This document shows positions 23,016 to 35,646 of a stretch of DNA of 64,000 nucleotides, piece by piece. Position 1 is the first letter of the stretch; each line of letters starts with the position of its first letter. The position numbers and the translations under genes are program-made. Below the pieces are notes generated by a model. The model made no database searches. It saw nothing but the letters and a program-made list of their open reading frames with translations, and had not been told where the DNA came from. Origin of the DNA: Portulaca oleracea (taxonomy: Eukaryota > Streptophyta > Magnoliopsida > Caryophyllales > Portulacaceae); contig CM055887.1 in the NCBI GenBank assembly GCA_029582165.1, positions 13,071,190-13,135,189 of the forward strand, given 5' to 3'.

Positions 23016-24216
23016 TGATCGAAGATAACAGATTGCCTGAGTTTTCGATAGCAGTTGAATAATAATCTTGCAATAATAATCAAAACACCCTAGAACTTGA
23101 AGAAACACTCAAAATAGAGAAAACCTTGAACACTGATATAATCTTGGATAAAGTAATGACCACCCAGATTTGATCATCACACCATGACTTGTTAAATGAT
23201 AATCAGAGCTTAGGTTCCAAAATTAACCCTAAAAATCAATAAAGGGAAGACTTACTTTCACCACCAAATGAGTAATTTGGACAAATAGCATAAGACTCTA
23301 GGGAGAGTCTTGCGAGTGGTCTTAAAAGTCCCATTTTATTAATCATTAAGAGTTTATCCTCTCTCTTTTCCAATTACCCATTTATAGATAAGGAAAGAGA
23401 ATTAAACCCTTAGAGATGTTAACCAAAAAGGACAATGATAAACCTAAGTTGATTACAACTTAAAACCAAAATTAATCCTAAACAAGGTAGAGGACTAAAG
23501 CTAGCTCATTACCTAAACTAATTACAAGAGGAAAGGACAACAATTCCCCTTAATGAAAATTATATTATTCGTTAAACAGGGGGGCCGTGGGTGTGACTCA
23601 GAAGGTCACGATCGTGATCATGTGGCTTGTGCGAGGGGCCATCGTAGATTTCTAGGTCACGGGCATGACGAGGCTCTATCACCGGCGTGACGAGGCAATT
23701 CAAAAGTGTGCGATCTTCGATTCTTCGCAGGGTCACGGGCATGACCAAAGACATCATGAGCGTGAACCTCGTTCTTGATGGATGAGTCATGGGCGCGACG
23801 AGGTATGCCACGGGTGGAACACGATCAAGGAAAAATGAGTCACGAGCGTGACCCATAGAATCACAACATTGACTAGCGTCTGGACTAACTCATGAGCTTT
23901 GAAACACTAGTTAAGGCATGAAAAGGGGAAACAAGGTCACGGTCGTGACAAGGGTGGTCACGCTCGTGACTCTTTAGTCACCAGCCAGCCAACTCACTTA
24001 GACAAGGGTCACGGATGTGATCTGTTGGGGCACACTCCTAACCTTTTGTTGACCCTTCAACCAAAAAGCCACCCCTTTCCTTAGGCACCCGCCGCCTCAA
24101 TCCCGCCTTTATTTGTGTTGATTAGAAGACGACCCCTTTAGATGGGCTCCCCTCCCATCCATAGGATGATTGTGATCGCCCGTACAGGGTCTAGGTCAAA
24201 ATGAAATTAGAGCTCA
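23016..24216 (-). repeat. 3' LTR of gypsy element C
   Basis: About 1.2 kb, aligning along its length with 31221-33093 minus the nested solo LTR. Sense strand TGAGCTC...ATCA; the exact ends are uncertain by a few bases. It holds roughly ten dyads of the form GTCACG-NN-CGTGAC between 23600 and 24030, for example 23604-23619, 23935-23949 and 23956-23970. Confidence 0.8.
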
Positions 24217-24655
24217 ACGGACCCCCTAGAGGTGACATGCTTGACTCGAGCAACGAGGGTTGAATGGGGACCTCGGGACACTTCATCCTCCCTTTCTTGA
24301 AGTCGATTTGTCCTCAAATCTACATCATGTTCATCATCTTCGATGTTAGGAGACAAGTCCCCGATGTTGAAAGTGGAGGAGACTCTAATTTCTCCAGGTA
24401 TCTCCAACTTATAGGCATTATCGTTGATTTTCTCTGTGACTTTGAAGGGTCCATCACACCTCAACATAAGCTTACTCTTTCTCCTTGAAGGGAATCTCTC
24501 TTTTCTCAAGTGCAACCAAACTAGATTCCCTAGATTGAAGATGATATCCCTCCAATTTGATTTTCAATTGTCTTGTACATCTCTTTGGCTCTTTCGATCT
24601 TGGCTCGGATTTGTTCATGCAACATCTTGATCTTCAGAATGAGTATCAATTAGCT
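24207..24655 (-). pseudogene. Gypsy C integrase C-terminal region
   Basis: The minus strand encodes H-E-Q-I-R-A-K-I-E-R-A, then (after a frame change) L-H-L-R-K-E-R-F-P-S-R-R-K-S-K-L-M, D-G-P-F-K-V, N-D-N-A-Y-K-L and F-N-I-G-D-L-S-P. This is the standard GPF/Y-like module and tail of gypsy integrases. The frame ends at the edge of the 3' LTR. It lacks the connection to the catalytic core: about 170 residues between the M-D-F motif at 27296 and H-E-Q-I are absent. Confidence 0.85.
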
Positions 24656-27292
24656 AATGTATGAGTTTGGATGCTGGAGTTTTGGTATTGGTGCTTAAAA
24701 AATGAATTGGGAGAGAATTAATATGAATTAATTATGATTAAGGAACATGAAAATCCAAATGGAAGGAGAATTCCAGATCTGGTCGGTTTGTGATTTTTTC
24801 AGAGAAGATTGGGTATGATTTTGATCCATTTTATGACATGATTAAGTAGCCCAAAGTTTTAAGGTTTTTGTAGCTCGTCATTTCGATATGTATATTGAGA
24901 GTTATGGCCAAAACCGTGAGATGACGCAAATCTGGTAATTTTTCATGGTGAGTCCAAAGATATGAATTTTTCATAGGTTTAAGGTTCTCTCGGGTGTAAA
25001 CTCACAGGAAAGTTGTAGGGGACACTTTAAGCTTTCCAGAAAGGTATAATACATGGTCATATGATATCGGAAGAGAGAGTTATGAGCCCCCCAAGTAGAG
25101 GTTACTAAACTGAGTTTACCCAGAACATGTTTTGGTGACTGCCTCTGTTCTTGGCCAAAATCTAACTTTTTCCCATGCTTAAATCAGTTTGTGACTTAAA
25201 TGAAAGTTGAAGTATGAGTCAATAGCTTTCTATAGACAGCTTACATGCCCCAAACTGATAAGTATAGCTTGAGTTATGACTCTCCGAAGGGGGGAGGTTT
25301 AATGTGTTTATTTCTGAGCAGTTTGTTAAGATGAGGGTTTTAATCCTCTTAACCATGTTTTTGGCCTTCATTATTAACTAGGAAGTTGTAGTTGGTGATC
25401 CAACCTTTCCGAAAAGTCATTTTATGCTATTATCCGATATTTGAGGGATGAGATATGATCTTATGAGTACGCCTTAGAAATCGAGATTATTATTGTTATT
25501 TTTAGAAAATTCACTAAGTTATTCTTCCATAAGTTAAGTTCTAATTCATGATTTCGTTTCATTTAAAGTCCTTCCAAGAGATCGTTGCACTACTGTTCAA
25601 GTCTCTGCCCATCTAGTACATGTTTTTAAGTCCTCAGGTACGTATATTGCATGTAACCTTTCTTACGCTTTTCATGATTGATTTTATAATTTTTAAATCC
25701 TATGTTTATTGTTGAGATTTATGCCATTTGTTCCATTTCATTATGACATGTTGAAGTGTAAACACGTTTCATGTGGTTTTATGTATTGTGTAAGTTCATA
25801 AAAATATTTATGAGTACACGATTTGTTTTATGCCGTATAAAGTTTATGTCTACTCTTTAGATTCGTATCATTCATTTCATATTTTATTTATCATGGTGAA
25901 GTATAAATAAGTTTACGTGGTTCAAAGTGCCAAAGTAAGCTTGATCAAGTGAGTTACCTTACCTTAAATATTAATACTTAAGAACACCTCTTCCATGTTA
26001 AGTCATTTGCATTGAATAAGTACTTTGGGATGATGGCAATAAGTGTTGAGGATATTAAGGATTTTTCATGAGTTAGTTTCTTTATAAGTATAACCTTTAT
26101 CCAAAAGGATTTCAAGGATATCTTTAAGTTAAGAATAATTTTATATAAGGACTTAGTTACACTAAGGTTTCAAGGTTAGGGTTTTCAAGTTTTCTAAAGT
26201 GAATAAAGGCCCCGTTCATGTTTATTTGTGCCTTAGGGCACACCAGAGAACTCGTGTCTTAGTACACACCATGTATTTTGTGGCTAAATGCACACCAAGA
26301 TAATTGTGCCTTAGTGCACACCAGAATAATTTGTGCCATAAGTGCACCCCATGGAAATCTGGCCAGTATAGGACATTGTCCACCATCAGGATCTCCCGAT
26401 CGGTCTAGGTATGCGCATACGGAGGCTCAGCCGATGATTGCAAGTAGGGGACCTTCAAGATACTAACAGGGCAACCAAGTTTTAAGTACCTTAAGTTACC
26501 CAAGTTATTTGAATCACAGTAAAGCTTTATAAGTTACATACCAAAGTTTATAAGTCTTGATTTATGGGGTTTTAGCCAAGTTTATGGTATGGTTTCATGT
26601 GTGTTTTGTGTTAAGTGATATATGATTTGAGGTTGCTACTTTCTAAACTATGTTGTGTTTTATTTAAAGGAAGAAACTCACAAGCATGTTTTCAATTGAG
26701 TCATGATTTAAGATACAGGTTAACTCATGTTTTCATGTACAGGATAAGTTGGGGTGAGGTTATGTAAGTTATATTTCTATTTTTACTGTTCATCAGTTAT
26801 CTATATTTGTTGTCTTTAAAAATTTTGGAACCGCGCTAATAACTAAAGTGAATTTCGAAATGTTTCTTACATCATAGGGGTATATGTACAGAGATTTGTC
26901 TCACGTTTCGAAGTTTTGTGTTTTCGTTTTAGGGAGCCCGGCTAAGTGGAAAGGCTAGACACCGGAAGGTCGAACCCCTAGGTCGCATACAACGACGAAG
27001 GTGATTTGGGAGAGTTATATGTCATATATTGAAAGGAATTGTTGTCGTGGTGTTATGCATTATATTTAAGTTATGAGTTAAGTTGTAAAATTGTTGAGTT
27101 AAGTGTGTTCATGATGAGTTGTAAAATTTATGTTGGATTATGTTATGGATGTGCTTTTGGGATAGGTTTTAGCCTCGTCCACTTTCGTGGACGGCGGTAA
27201 TATCATCGGGTGAGAAATCCGCTGCGCTAATTATTGGAGTAAGTGAGCTATTAGCTTAATCTAGTGGTTAATAACCTGGGGGTGTTACATGT
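24655..27292 (+). repeat. Large solo LTR (Tekay-like) replacing the integrase core
   Basis: About 2.6 kb of non-coding DNA beginning near TGTATGAG and ending GGGGGTGTTACA. It has an A/T-rich first half and an end resembling the long LTRs of plant Tekay/Del elements; this family assignment is by resemblance only. No target duplication matches at the joints, and integrase DNA is missing, so this is not a simple insertion. Orientation is inferred from the GTGTTACA end. Confidence 0.5.
26226..26350. repeat. Degenerate minisatellite, GTGCCTTAGTGCACACC unit
   Basis: Four to five diverged units of about 25-35 bp (GTGCCTTAGGGCACACC, GTGTCTTAGTACACACC, GTGGCTAAATGCACACC, GTGCCTTAGTGCACACC, GTGCCATAAGTGCACCCC). 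Each unit contains the self-complementary core GTGCAC or a variant. Confidence 0.8.
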
Positions 27293-27763
27293 AAAATCCA
27301 TACTCAAGTCCTCCCAAGGACCTTGAGGAACCAAAAGAGGTGTGTAAAGCCCATGGCCTTGATGAAATTGGCTCTTGGATTGTTGACAAGTGGCACACTG
27401 AGAAATAACATCTTGAATCTCTCCATTCATCTTAGGCCAATAAAAATGTTCCTTGAGTATGTCAAGGGTCTTATTGATGCCGAAATGGCCAGCGATTCCT
27501 CCACCATGTACTTCCTTGACGAGAAGCTTCCTCAATGGGCAATAAGGTATACACAACTTATTCCCTTTGAATAAAAGTTCTTCTTGGCTCACATAAAGAC
27601 CTCCCTCACCATCTAGATAAGGATGGAAATCCTCATCCTCCTTGTAAAATTCTTTGATGTGTTGGAAGCCATAAGCTCGAGCTTCCACGACAAACAACAA
27701 GGAATGTCTCCTAGAGAGTGCATCTGCCACAACATTCACACTCCCCTTATTGTGTTTCACCAC
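27263..27763 (-). pseudogene. Gypsy C RNase H end and integrase zinc-binding domain
   Basis: A 170-codon minus frame starts in the RNase H tail (K-G-S-V-N-V-V-A-D-A-L-S-R-R) and runs through the integrase HHCC module: G-H-F-G, E-H-F-Y-W-P, C-A-T-C. All four zinc ligands are present. It breaks at M-D-F-T where the solo LTR begins. Confidence 0.88.
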
Positions 27764-28990
27764 AAAATTAAAACTTTGAATAAAATTGAGTTACTTGGCA
27801 TGTTGGGAGTTGAGCTTGTGTTGACCATTCAAATATTTAAGAGCTTTATGGTCAGAATTGCAAGACAAACTTATTCGACCAGAGATAGCGTCACCAATAG
27901 TCTAAGGCTCGCACCAAAGCATAGAATTATTTATCGTAAGTGGAGTAGTTCTTCCAGGAGTCGTTCAATTTCTTGTTAAAATAAGCAATCGGGCATTGGC
28001 CCTGCATCAACGCGACTCCAATGGCAACTCCACTTGTGTCACAATCAACTTAACACTTGATTAAAATATGATAGGGCGAGAATCTAAGCTTCACAAACCA
28101 TATTCTTCGACTTCTCAAACGTCCATTGAGCCGATTTGGTCCACTCAAAGGTCCCCTTATTTAAGCACTTTGTAATAAGTGCAGTGATCGTGCTAAATCC
28201 CTGTTTAAATCTCCGGTAGAATGATGCTAACCCGTGAAAACTCCGTACCTCGGTAATGGACGAAGGGGCCAAGAACTTGTGGCCTCCACCTTAGATGAAT
28301 CCATCAAGATCCCGTCCTTGTAGACGATATAGCCCAAGAAGATGGCTTGGGGCGTGAAGAATTCACACTTCTCAATTTTACTGTATAACTTTTGTAGTCT
28401 CAGAAATTTGAATACCCCCTCTAGATGACCGATATGCTCAATTTCGTTCCGGGAGTATACTAAAATATCATCGAAATACACCACCACCAATTTCACGATG
28501 AACGGTCGTAGAACCTCGCTCATGAGCCCCATAAACGTGCTTGGATCATTACATAGATCGAAAGGCATCATCATCCATTCGTATAAACCTCCTATCGTCT
28601 CAAAGGTTGTTTTCCCCTCATCTCCTTCCCACATTCTAATTTGATGGTAACCACTTGGAAGGTCAATCTTCGATAAGATGCATGAGCCATGGAGCTCATC
28701 TAACATATCATCAAGTCAGGGTATGGGATAGTGATAATTGATAGTTATTTTGTTAATTGCTCGGTTATCCACACACATTCAAAAGGTGTCATCCTTCTTG
28801 GGACAAGAAAGGCTGGAACCAAACACAGGCTCATGTTTTCCCGAATGTAGCCATACTCTATAAGCTCATTAACTTGGTGTTGTAGCTCCTTGGTAAATGG
28901 GGTTGCACCCTAGGCTGCCTTTTTAGGTAAAGGGGCCCCGGGAATAAGGTCAATTTGATTCTCAATTTCGCATATAGACGGGAGACCTGG
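27764..28990 (-). pseudogene. Gypsy C reverse transcriptase and RNase H
   Basis: The minus strand shows RT blocks in order: [15 protein letters not shown], the catalytic V-Y-F-D-D-I-L-V-Y-S (about 28490-28460), F-L-G-Y-I-V, then F-H-G-L-A-S-F-Y-R-R-F at about 28240 in another frame. The YxDD Asp pair is intact, but the frame is broken near 28230 and in the RNase H part. Confidence 0.88.
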
Positions 28991-29014
28991 TAGGAGGTTT
29001 CGTGGAAACACGTC

Positions 29015-29740
29015 TCAATATCTCTTAAGCAAGAGGGTCACAATAGGGTTTGAGGATATCTCTTCCTCACTTTTGTTGGTCTCAAGGAGGAGTAACGCGT
29101 AAATTTCCCTCCCCTTTCCTAGAGCCTTCTCTACCCATGTTTCACTCAAGTGTTTAGGCTCTTCACTTCCCACCACAGGTTTTGATGTTAGTAGCTCATC
29201 AGGAGCTAACGGTGCAAGTTTGGCCCTCTTTTTATCAATGGAAAAGGTGTATGTGTTTTCCATCCCATCATGTATAGTATGTCGATCGAATTTCCATGGA
29301 CGCCCCAAAAAGATATGACATTCATTCATTGGTACTACATCACAAAATATGGAATCGCAATGCTTTGAACTAATTGAAAGATTGATTAGAGATTGCTTTG
29401 TTACCTTGATTTCACCCTTGTCGTTGAGCCACTTTATAGAATAAGGATGAGGTGTGAAACCGATGGAAGCCCCAACTTCTCAACCACATATGTTGATACC
29501 ACATTTGTGCAACTTTCGCCCTCGATAATCAAGTTGCAAACCTTTCCATTCATGATGCGCCTAGAATGGAATATCATCTAGTGTTATGCCTTATCAATCG
29601 GTGCTTCATTCAAGTGTAGTACTCTTCTTAAGAGAAGCATATTACCTTTATCAGGATTAAGAGTAGCAAACACATCCTCCTCGAAATCATTACGATCTTC
29701 TACAACAAAATCTGGCTCATCTTGAACATTCAACGATTCA
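29015..29740 (-). pseudogene. Gypsy C protease-to-RT linker
   Basis: Includes the motif C-H-I-F-L-G-R-P-W-K-F-D-R (about 29321-29283), which follows the protease in many plant gypsy polyproteins, then an acidic linker. The protease active-site triad itself could not be located with confidence. Confidence 0.7.
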
Positions 29741-29751
29741 TCCTTAATTTC

Positions 29752-30690
29752 TTACACCTCTTGTACGATCAACGTTCTTTGAGTAAGGCAATCAACTTGG
29801 AAGTGACCATACCCTTGGCATTTGATGTATTTCTTCCCTTCCATCTTCTTTAGTAAGGTCGCGGGATAAGGATAAGGGATTCCCTTAACTTTGTCTACTC
29901 TACGCGGTGGTGAAGTAGAATGAGGAGTCCGAGGCCTAGGAGTAGTCATGGGACTTGGCCTTGAAGGAGGAGCAAATGGACGGCTAAAAGGCCTATCAAT
30001 AGCCCTTTCTTTCTTCCTTAGTTTAATCTTGATAGAAATGTTGCAAAGCTCGTCGAGAAAATGATATGGTTGTATCTCAAACTTCTTAGCGATTCTGGGA
30101 GACAAATCATTCAAGAACCTCATCATTATTTGTTCCGGAGGTTCTTGAAGCTCACTCTTTATAAGTGATAGCTCAAACTCTTGGATGTGCTAAAAATGCT
30201 TCTCTTACTTTCCTCAAGGGCGAAGAGTCTTCTTAGAATATCTTGCTTGTACGTGCTTAGAGAAAGCGTTTGTTCATAAGCTTATTCAGTTTTTCCCATG
30301 ATCAATCTTCCATTTACCATCCCGAGCCCTTTGCGCCTTTACACTTTCGAACCACAAGGAAGCAACCTTAGTTAGCTTCAAACTAGCCACCTTAAATACC
30401 TTATGATCGCTATACCCCTTAGCTTCGAAGATATGTTCAACCAATTGTACCCTCTCCAAATATTCATCCGGGTCAAGGGAGCCATTAAACTCTGGGAGCT
30501 CAACCTTCATGTCATGAAGATCGTCCCTCGAGGGTTGTTCACCTCTTCCCCATTGGTGGAACACATGGATGGAGCCTCTATCATCATCACTCTACTCAAA
30601 ATTAGGAGGAGGACGAATAGGCTTAGGGGAGGGTCTCTCTTCTCACATGTCGAGATTGAAATTGGAGGTGTGCATGATTTGTTCTAGTTG
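29752..30690 (-). pseudogene. Gypsy C gag
   Basis: A 92-codon frame (30564-30286) carries the capsid motif D-P-D-E-Y-L-E-R-V, then a separate frame (30126-29752) carries the C-terminal capsid and zinc-knuckle region. The knuckle reads Y-I-K-C-Q-G-Y-G-H-F-Q-V-D-C, so the first Cys of CX2CX4HX4C is a Tyr. That is a TGY to TAY change, as expected from cytosine deamination in methylated repeats. Confidence 0.82.
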
Positions 30691-31220
30691 ACTTGCAAGG
30701 AACCAAGAACATTCTCAATCTTTAAGACTTAAATTTCCAAGCTCGGAGTAGGAGCTTCCTCAAGTGAAGACCTCACTTTTTTCTTTGGCGATGACTTGAT
30801 TCCTCTTTATTAGGATCATTAACATTATCCTATCAAGAATAAGGAAGAAGGACATATTGTGTTTAGGAAATTATTTTCTGGAGCTGGGTTCTTTGTAGTT
30901 GGCTATGTGTTTGACTTAGGGTCTTTTTGTTGTTTATGCACAAGAGAGACAAGGAAATTCCAAATAGAAGGAGCAAAAACCACACCATAATCCAACCAAC
31001 ACTCAATCACAACAATCCAACAATCATAAATTCAAAAACCCCATCATCTAGAACTCAATCCATTATCAAAATCTCAAAACATAGTGAATGGGGGAGACCA
31101 ATATGATCAAATCAACTAACATACTTCAAATCATCCAAAAATGATCACAAACCCCAAAATAGTAAAAAGAACTCAAGAAAAGAGATAACCTGAAGATTTG
31201 ATACCAACTAGAGCATATCG

Positions 31221-33093
31221 TGATTGGAGGATAACAAATTGCCTTAGTTTTTTTTTATATAGGTTGAATAATAATTTTGCAATAATAATCAAAACACCGT
31301 AGAATTTGAAGAAACACCCAAAATAGAGAAAACCTTGAACACCAATATAATATGGGATAAAGGGATCACCACCAAGATTTGATCATACCACCATGGCTTG
31401 CAAAAGGAGAACCTACCACAAATCAATAAAGGAAAGACTTAATTTCACCACCAAATGAGTAATTTGGATAAAGAACATAATACTTTAGAGAGAGTTTTGA
31501 GAGTGGTCTCAAAGATACCATTCATTAATCATTAAAAGTTTATCCTCTTTCTTTTCCAATTACCCATTTATAGGTAAGGAATGTGACTTAAACCCAAAGA
31601 GATCGTTAACCGAAAAGGGCAAAGGTAACCCTAAGTTGATCATAACTTAAAGCAAAAATTAATCCTAAATAAGGGAGAGGACTAAAGCTGGCCCATTTAG
31701 CTAAAGTAATTACAAGAGGAAAAGAAAAATCCCCCTTAATAAAAACTATATTAGCCACTAAATAAGGGGCTCATGGGCCTGACTTAGAAAGTCATGGTCG
31801 TGACAAGGTGGCTTGTGCGAGGGGCCACCGCAAATTGCTAGGTCACACGTGTGACTTGACTCCGTCATAGGCGTGACGAGGCTGTTGGGAATGGCCCGAC
31901 AAGGTTCGATTTATTTGGAGTAATCAAGCTAAAGTAATATGGTGATCATATGTCTTGCTAGAGACATCCATGATCTATAATTAAATTTGTTTAATAGTAA
32001 CTATATTATTTAGTCCTACTCGGTCACACTAGTCAATGCCCGGGAACAATGTATGTAGACCAAAATGACATAGTATTATTTTGGTGAGTGTCAGAGTTGA
32101 TTTATTGGAGAACTCAACTCGCCACGGACCATGGCACGTCACCACAGACTGTGGTCAGGTACCGCGGACCGTGGTGAACCCCGTATGTACGTTTCGCGTA
32201 AGTCGGTTATGAAAGGGACGATTTCCCCTTCTCCAAGAAACCCATACACTATAAATATGAGTCTTGCCAATGAGATTCATTAATTAACTGTTTGAAACTT
32301 CTAGAGAGATACAAGGGTGACTTCCTGAGCTCCTCTCTCTCCTAGTTTAACAGTTATCTTTATTGTTTCCTAAAATAATCTACAAATTACTGTAAACACA
32401 TACATCTTAGATTGAGTTCAGTCTCAATCGGGTCGATCTAGAAATCGAGTTCTTGGAGTGCTGTGTGGACCTACGATAGAGGATTTCTACATTGGAATCT
32501 CAAATGTAAACATCTACATCAGCCGGATTAGCAATCAGGTATACTAAGCCTATGTAATTAGGTGATTGATTATTTATAATTGTTATGAAGATTCCGTCAA
32601 TTAATCTGTATCTGTTTAGGAAATAAATCACCTAAAATCCTACGTAGGCGATTCAAAAGTGTGCGATCTTTGATTCTTCATAGGCTCACGGGCGGGACCA
32701 GAGTGTGTCACGGGCATGACATGATCAAGGCGAAATGAGTTACAATCGTGACTCGTGGAATCACGACCATGACTAGTGTTTAGACCAACTCTTGAGCTTC
32801 GAAAAACTGGCTAAGGCATGGAAAGAGGAAACGGGGTTACGGTCGTAGCTAGTCACGCCCGTGACTCCTAAGTCACCTGCTAGCCAACTCCTACATACGA
32901 GTATCACAGTCATGACCTGTTGGGTCATGCTCGTAACCACTTGTTGACCCTCCAACCAAAAAGCCACCTTTTTCCTTAGTAACCCATCACCTTGGTCCCT
33001 CATTTATTTGTTCCGATAGAGGGGCTCACGACCAATCGGTAGGATGCCTATGATCGTCCGTCCCTAGTCTAGTCAAAATGAAATTGGAGCTCA
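31221..33093 (-). repeat. Middle LTR shared by gypsy elements C and D
   Basis: Aligns with 23016-24216 on both sides of a nested 0.76-kb solo LTR. To its left is the leader and gag of element C; to its right the integrase end of element D. It therefore serves as 5' LTR of C and 3' LTR of D. Contains the same dyads, more decayed. Confidence 0.78.
31883..32644 (+). mobile_element. Copia-type solo LTR nested in the gypsy LTR
   Basis: Begins TGTTGGGAATGG and ends about CCTACG (expected CA decayed), interrupting the gypsy LTR between GACGAGG and CGATTCAAAAGTG. Flanks GAGGC and TAGGC differ by one base and are probably the 5-bp target duplication. Contains TATAAATA at 32250-32257 and, 60 bp upstream, dyads CCACGGACCATGG, CCACAGACTGTGG and ACCGCGGACCGTGGT (32131-32175). 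Confidence 0.72.
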
Positions 33094-34064
33094 CAGGACC
33101 CTTCGCACCTTGAAAGATCCATTCGCTCTCGGCGTGAACTTGTTCTTTAGCTTGGAAGGGAACCTCTCCTTACGAAGATCCAACTATACAAGATCACCTG
33201 ACTTGAAGGAATACACCTTTCAGTGCTTATTGAAGCGAGCTTTGTAGAGTTCTTTGATTTTTTTTTTTTTATGTGCACCACCATTTGTTGGTGTAGCTTC
33301 TTCATATCATGGGCTTTGGACTCGGCCTCAACTCTAACTCTAGCCTCAATGAAGAGTGGAATGAGGTCAATAGGAGTAAGGGGGTTCAACCCATACAAAG
33401 CTTCAAAAGGTGTCGCCTCGGTAGATGAGCTTTCTCGTAGGCGAACTTGACCAAAGGAAGCCTCAAGTTCTACTCTCGCACATTGGTCTTGATAACGCTT
33501 CTCAACAAGGTGCCCCTCATCCTAATCACAACCTCGGTTTGCCCATCGGTTTGAGGATGATAGGAACTGAATAGAAGGTTCGTGCCCATGAGCTTCGATA
33601 ACATTCTCCAAGAATGCCCAACAAATTTTGAAGCTTGACCTGATATGATACTCCGGGGAATTCTGAGAAGGTGGACGACTTCGCGGAAGCATAGATGAGC
33701 AACGTGGTTGGGGTCGTCGTTCTTTGTGCATAGTATAAAATGAGCAATCTTCGAAAAGCGATCAACCACCACTAAAGTCGCGTCCTACCTCTCGCAGTCC
33801 TTGGCAATGCAACGATGAAATCCATACTCATGTCCTCCCATAGAGCTTGGGGAACAGGGGTGAGAGTATAAACACCCTAGTGAAATTGACTCTTGGCTTG
33901 GTGACAAGCAACACACAGAGGTAGCACATCATTTACATCACGGCCAGGCCCGACCATTAGAAGCGTTCCTTCAACATGTTGGTCATCTTGTTCATCCTGA
34001 AGTGTCCTGTTAAACCGGCACCATGCACCTTGCGCACCAAGTATATCCTCATGGGACTCTTAGG

Positions 34065-34230
34065 CAAGGTTGTTAAAATCGGGATCCTAACTCGAAACTA
34101 TGGGGAAGTTAGGATCGGAAATTAGCCCATGTAGGATCGTGGATCGTGTGTAAATTGTAGAATCGTAACGAGGATTTTGGACCATAAAATCGTAGAATCG
34201 TAAATAAGGATCGGGATTTTAATAACTATG
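34065..34230. mobile_element. hAT-type MITE, 166 bp, inside gypsy D
   Basis: Perfect 8-bp target duplication CTCTTAGG (34057-34064 and 34231-34238). Ends CAAGGTTGTTAAAATCGGGA and, in reverse complement, CATAGTTATTAAAATCCCGA: an imperfect inverted repeat of about 22 bp. Interior GGATCGT-rich. Short relative of the element at 4263-4708. Confidence 0.88.
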
Positions 34231-35646
34231 CTCTTAGGAACACACAACTTGTTACCCCAAAATTGAAAACCATCTTGAATCACAAAAGGATGTTTAGGAG
34301 GAGAGTCCTCACCAAAGTAAGGAGCAAGCTTGGGATCCTCCTTATAGTTTTCTCGAAGGCAAGAAAACCTTAAAACCTTTGCTTCAACCAAAGACAATAA
34401 AGCATACCTTCTCAAGGCATCAACCACTACATTTGAGCTCCCCTTCTTGTGTTTTGCCTCAAAATTACAACATAAAAGGAACTCCACCCATTTGGCATGC
34501 CTTGCATTCAATTTATGTTGTCCACTTAGGTACTTCAAAGCCTCATGATACGAATGTATAGTACAAACTCCTTAGGTCTCAAGTAATGGGAAAAATGATA
34601 TAGAATCCACCTCATAGCATAGAACTCTTTGTCATAGCTACTATAATTGATCAGAGACCCGTTCAACTTCTCAATAAAATAGGCAATTGACCTTTGGTCT
34701 TGCATTAAAGCGCTCCAATGCCAACTCTATTAGCATCACACTCCACTTTAAAGAGTTTCTCAAAATTCAGTAGCACCAAAATTGGAGCACTAGTCAACTT
34801 TTCTTTGAGACCTTCGAAGGCCGATTGTGCCTCACGAATCTAAGTGAAGACCCCCTTCTTCATACACTCCGTGATTGGTGTCGTCAAAGTGGAAAATTTT
34901 CAGATGAATAGACGACAAAAAGAGGTGAGACCATGTATGCTTCGAACCTCGATAATAATAGTCAGTGTAGGCCATGAATTGATAGAAGTCCGGGAAAGGC
35001 ACCTAATCTTTTTCTGTGCCCCTCTCCTGCTGGTCGAGTGGCTATCGCCCCTCAAATTGATTGAGACAAGCAACCGAGTTCCCCATGACGAATCAATTGT
35101 GTCGGGCGAAAGAAAAGGACGGGGCAGGAAAGGCATGAAGTTCTCTACCTCTCGGGCGATCTTCTCGCAAAACGAGAGTCTCTAGGCACATGGAGGGGAA
35201 GCTGGATTTCACTTTTGACTCATCCATGGTAATATTGTCTCTAGACAACACATACCCTAGGAAAGTGGCTTTAAGGGAGAAAATTTCACATTTCTCGAGT
35301 TTCCCATATAATTTTTTAGCCTAGAGAACCTTGAATACCTCTTAAAGGTGGTGCACATGGTCATCATCATGTTTGGAGTAGTCAAGAATATCATTGAAAT
35401 ATACAACAACGAACTTTCCCAAAAATGTCCTTAGAACCTCATTCATTAGTCTCATAACTGTGCTCAGGGCGTTGGAAACCCAAATGCCATCACGATCCAT
35501 TCACACAACCCTCCCTTTGTGTTGAACGTCGTAATCCACTCATCCCCTTCTTTCATCCGGATTTGATGGTAACCACTTCGAAGATCGATCTGAGAGAACA
35601 CGATAGCTCCATGCAGCTTATCTAAGAGATCATCCAGTCTCGGGAT

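Larger units (their letters stand above)
23016..33093 (-). mobile_element. Ty3/gypsy element C with two LTRs (chromovirus-like)
   Basis: Minus-strand element: 5' LTR 31221-33093, gag 30690-29752, protease/linker, RT, RNase H, integrase, 3' LTR 23016-24216. The integrase C-terminus has the D-L-S-P / D-L-R-T-N tail arrangement seen in plant chromoviruses, possibly the CRM group; that placement is an inference. Multiple stops and a large replacement of the integrase core by a solo LTR (24655-27292) make it non-functional. A TGGTATCA word at about 31195-31203 on the minus strand, 18-26 bases inside the 5' LTR, may be the initiator-Met primer site. Confidence 0.8.

Noticed and set aside
23572..23856. 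94-codon minus frame in gypsy LTR
   Set aside because: Repeated H-A-R-D-type words come from the DNA dyads, not from a protein family.
22430..24030. CRISPR-like array suggested by regularly recurring GTCACG words
   Set aside because: Units are imperfect palindromes at irregular spacing without repeat-spacer structure, and the DNA is plant nuclear.
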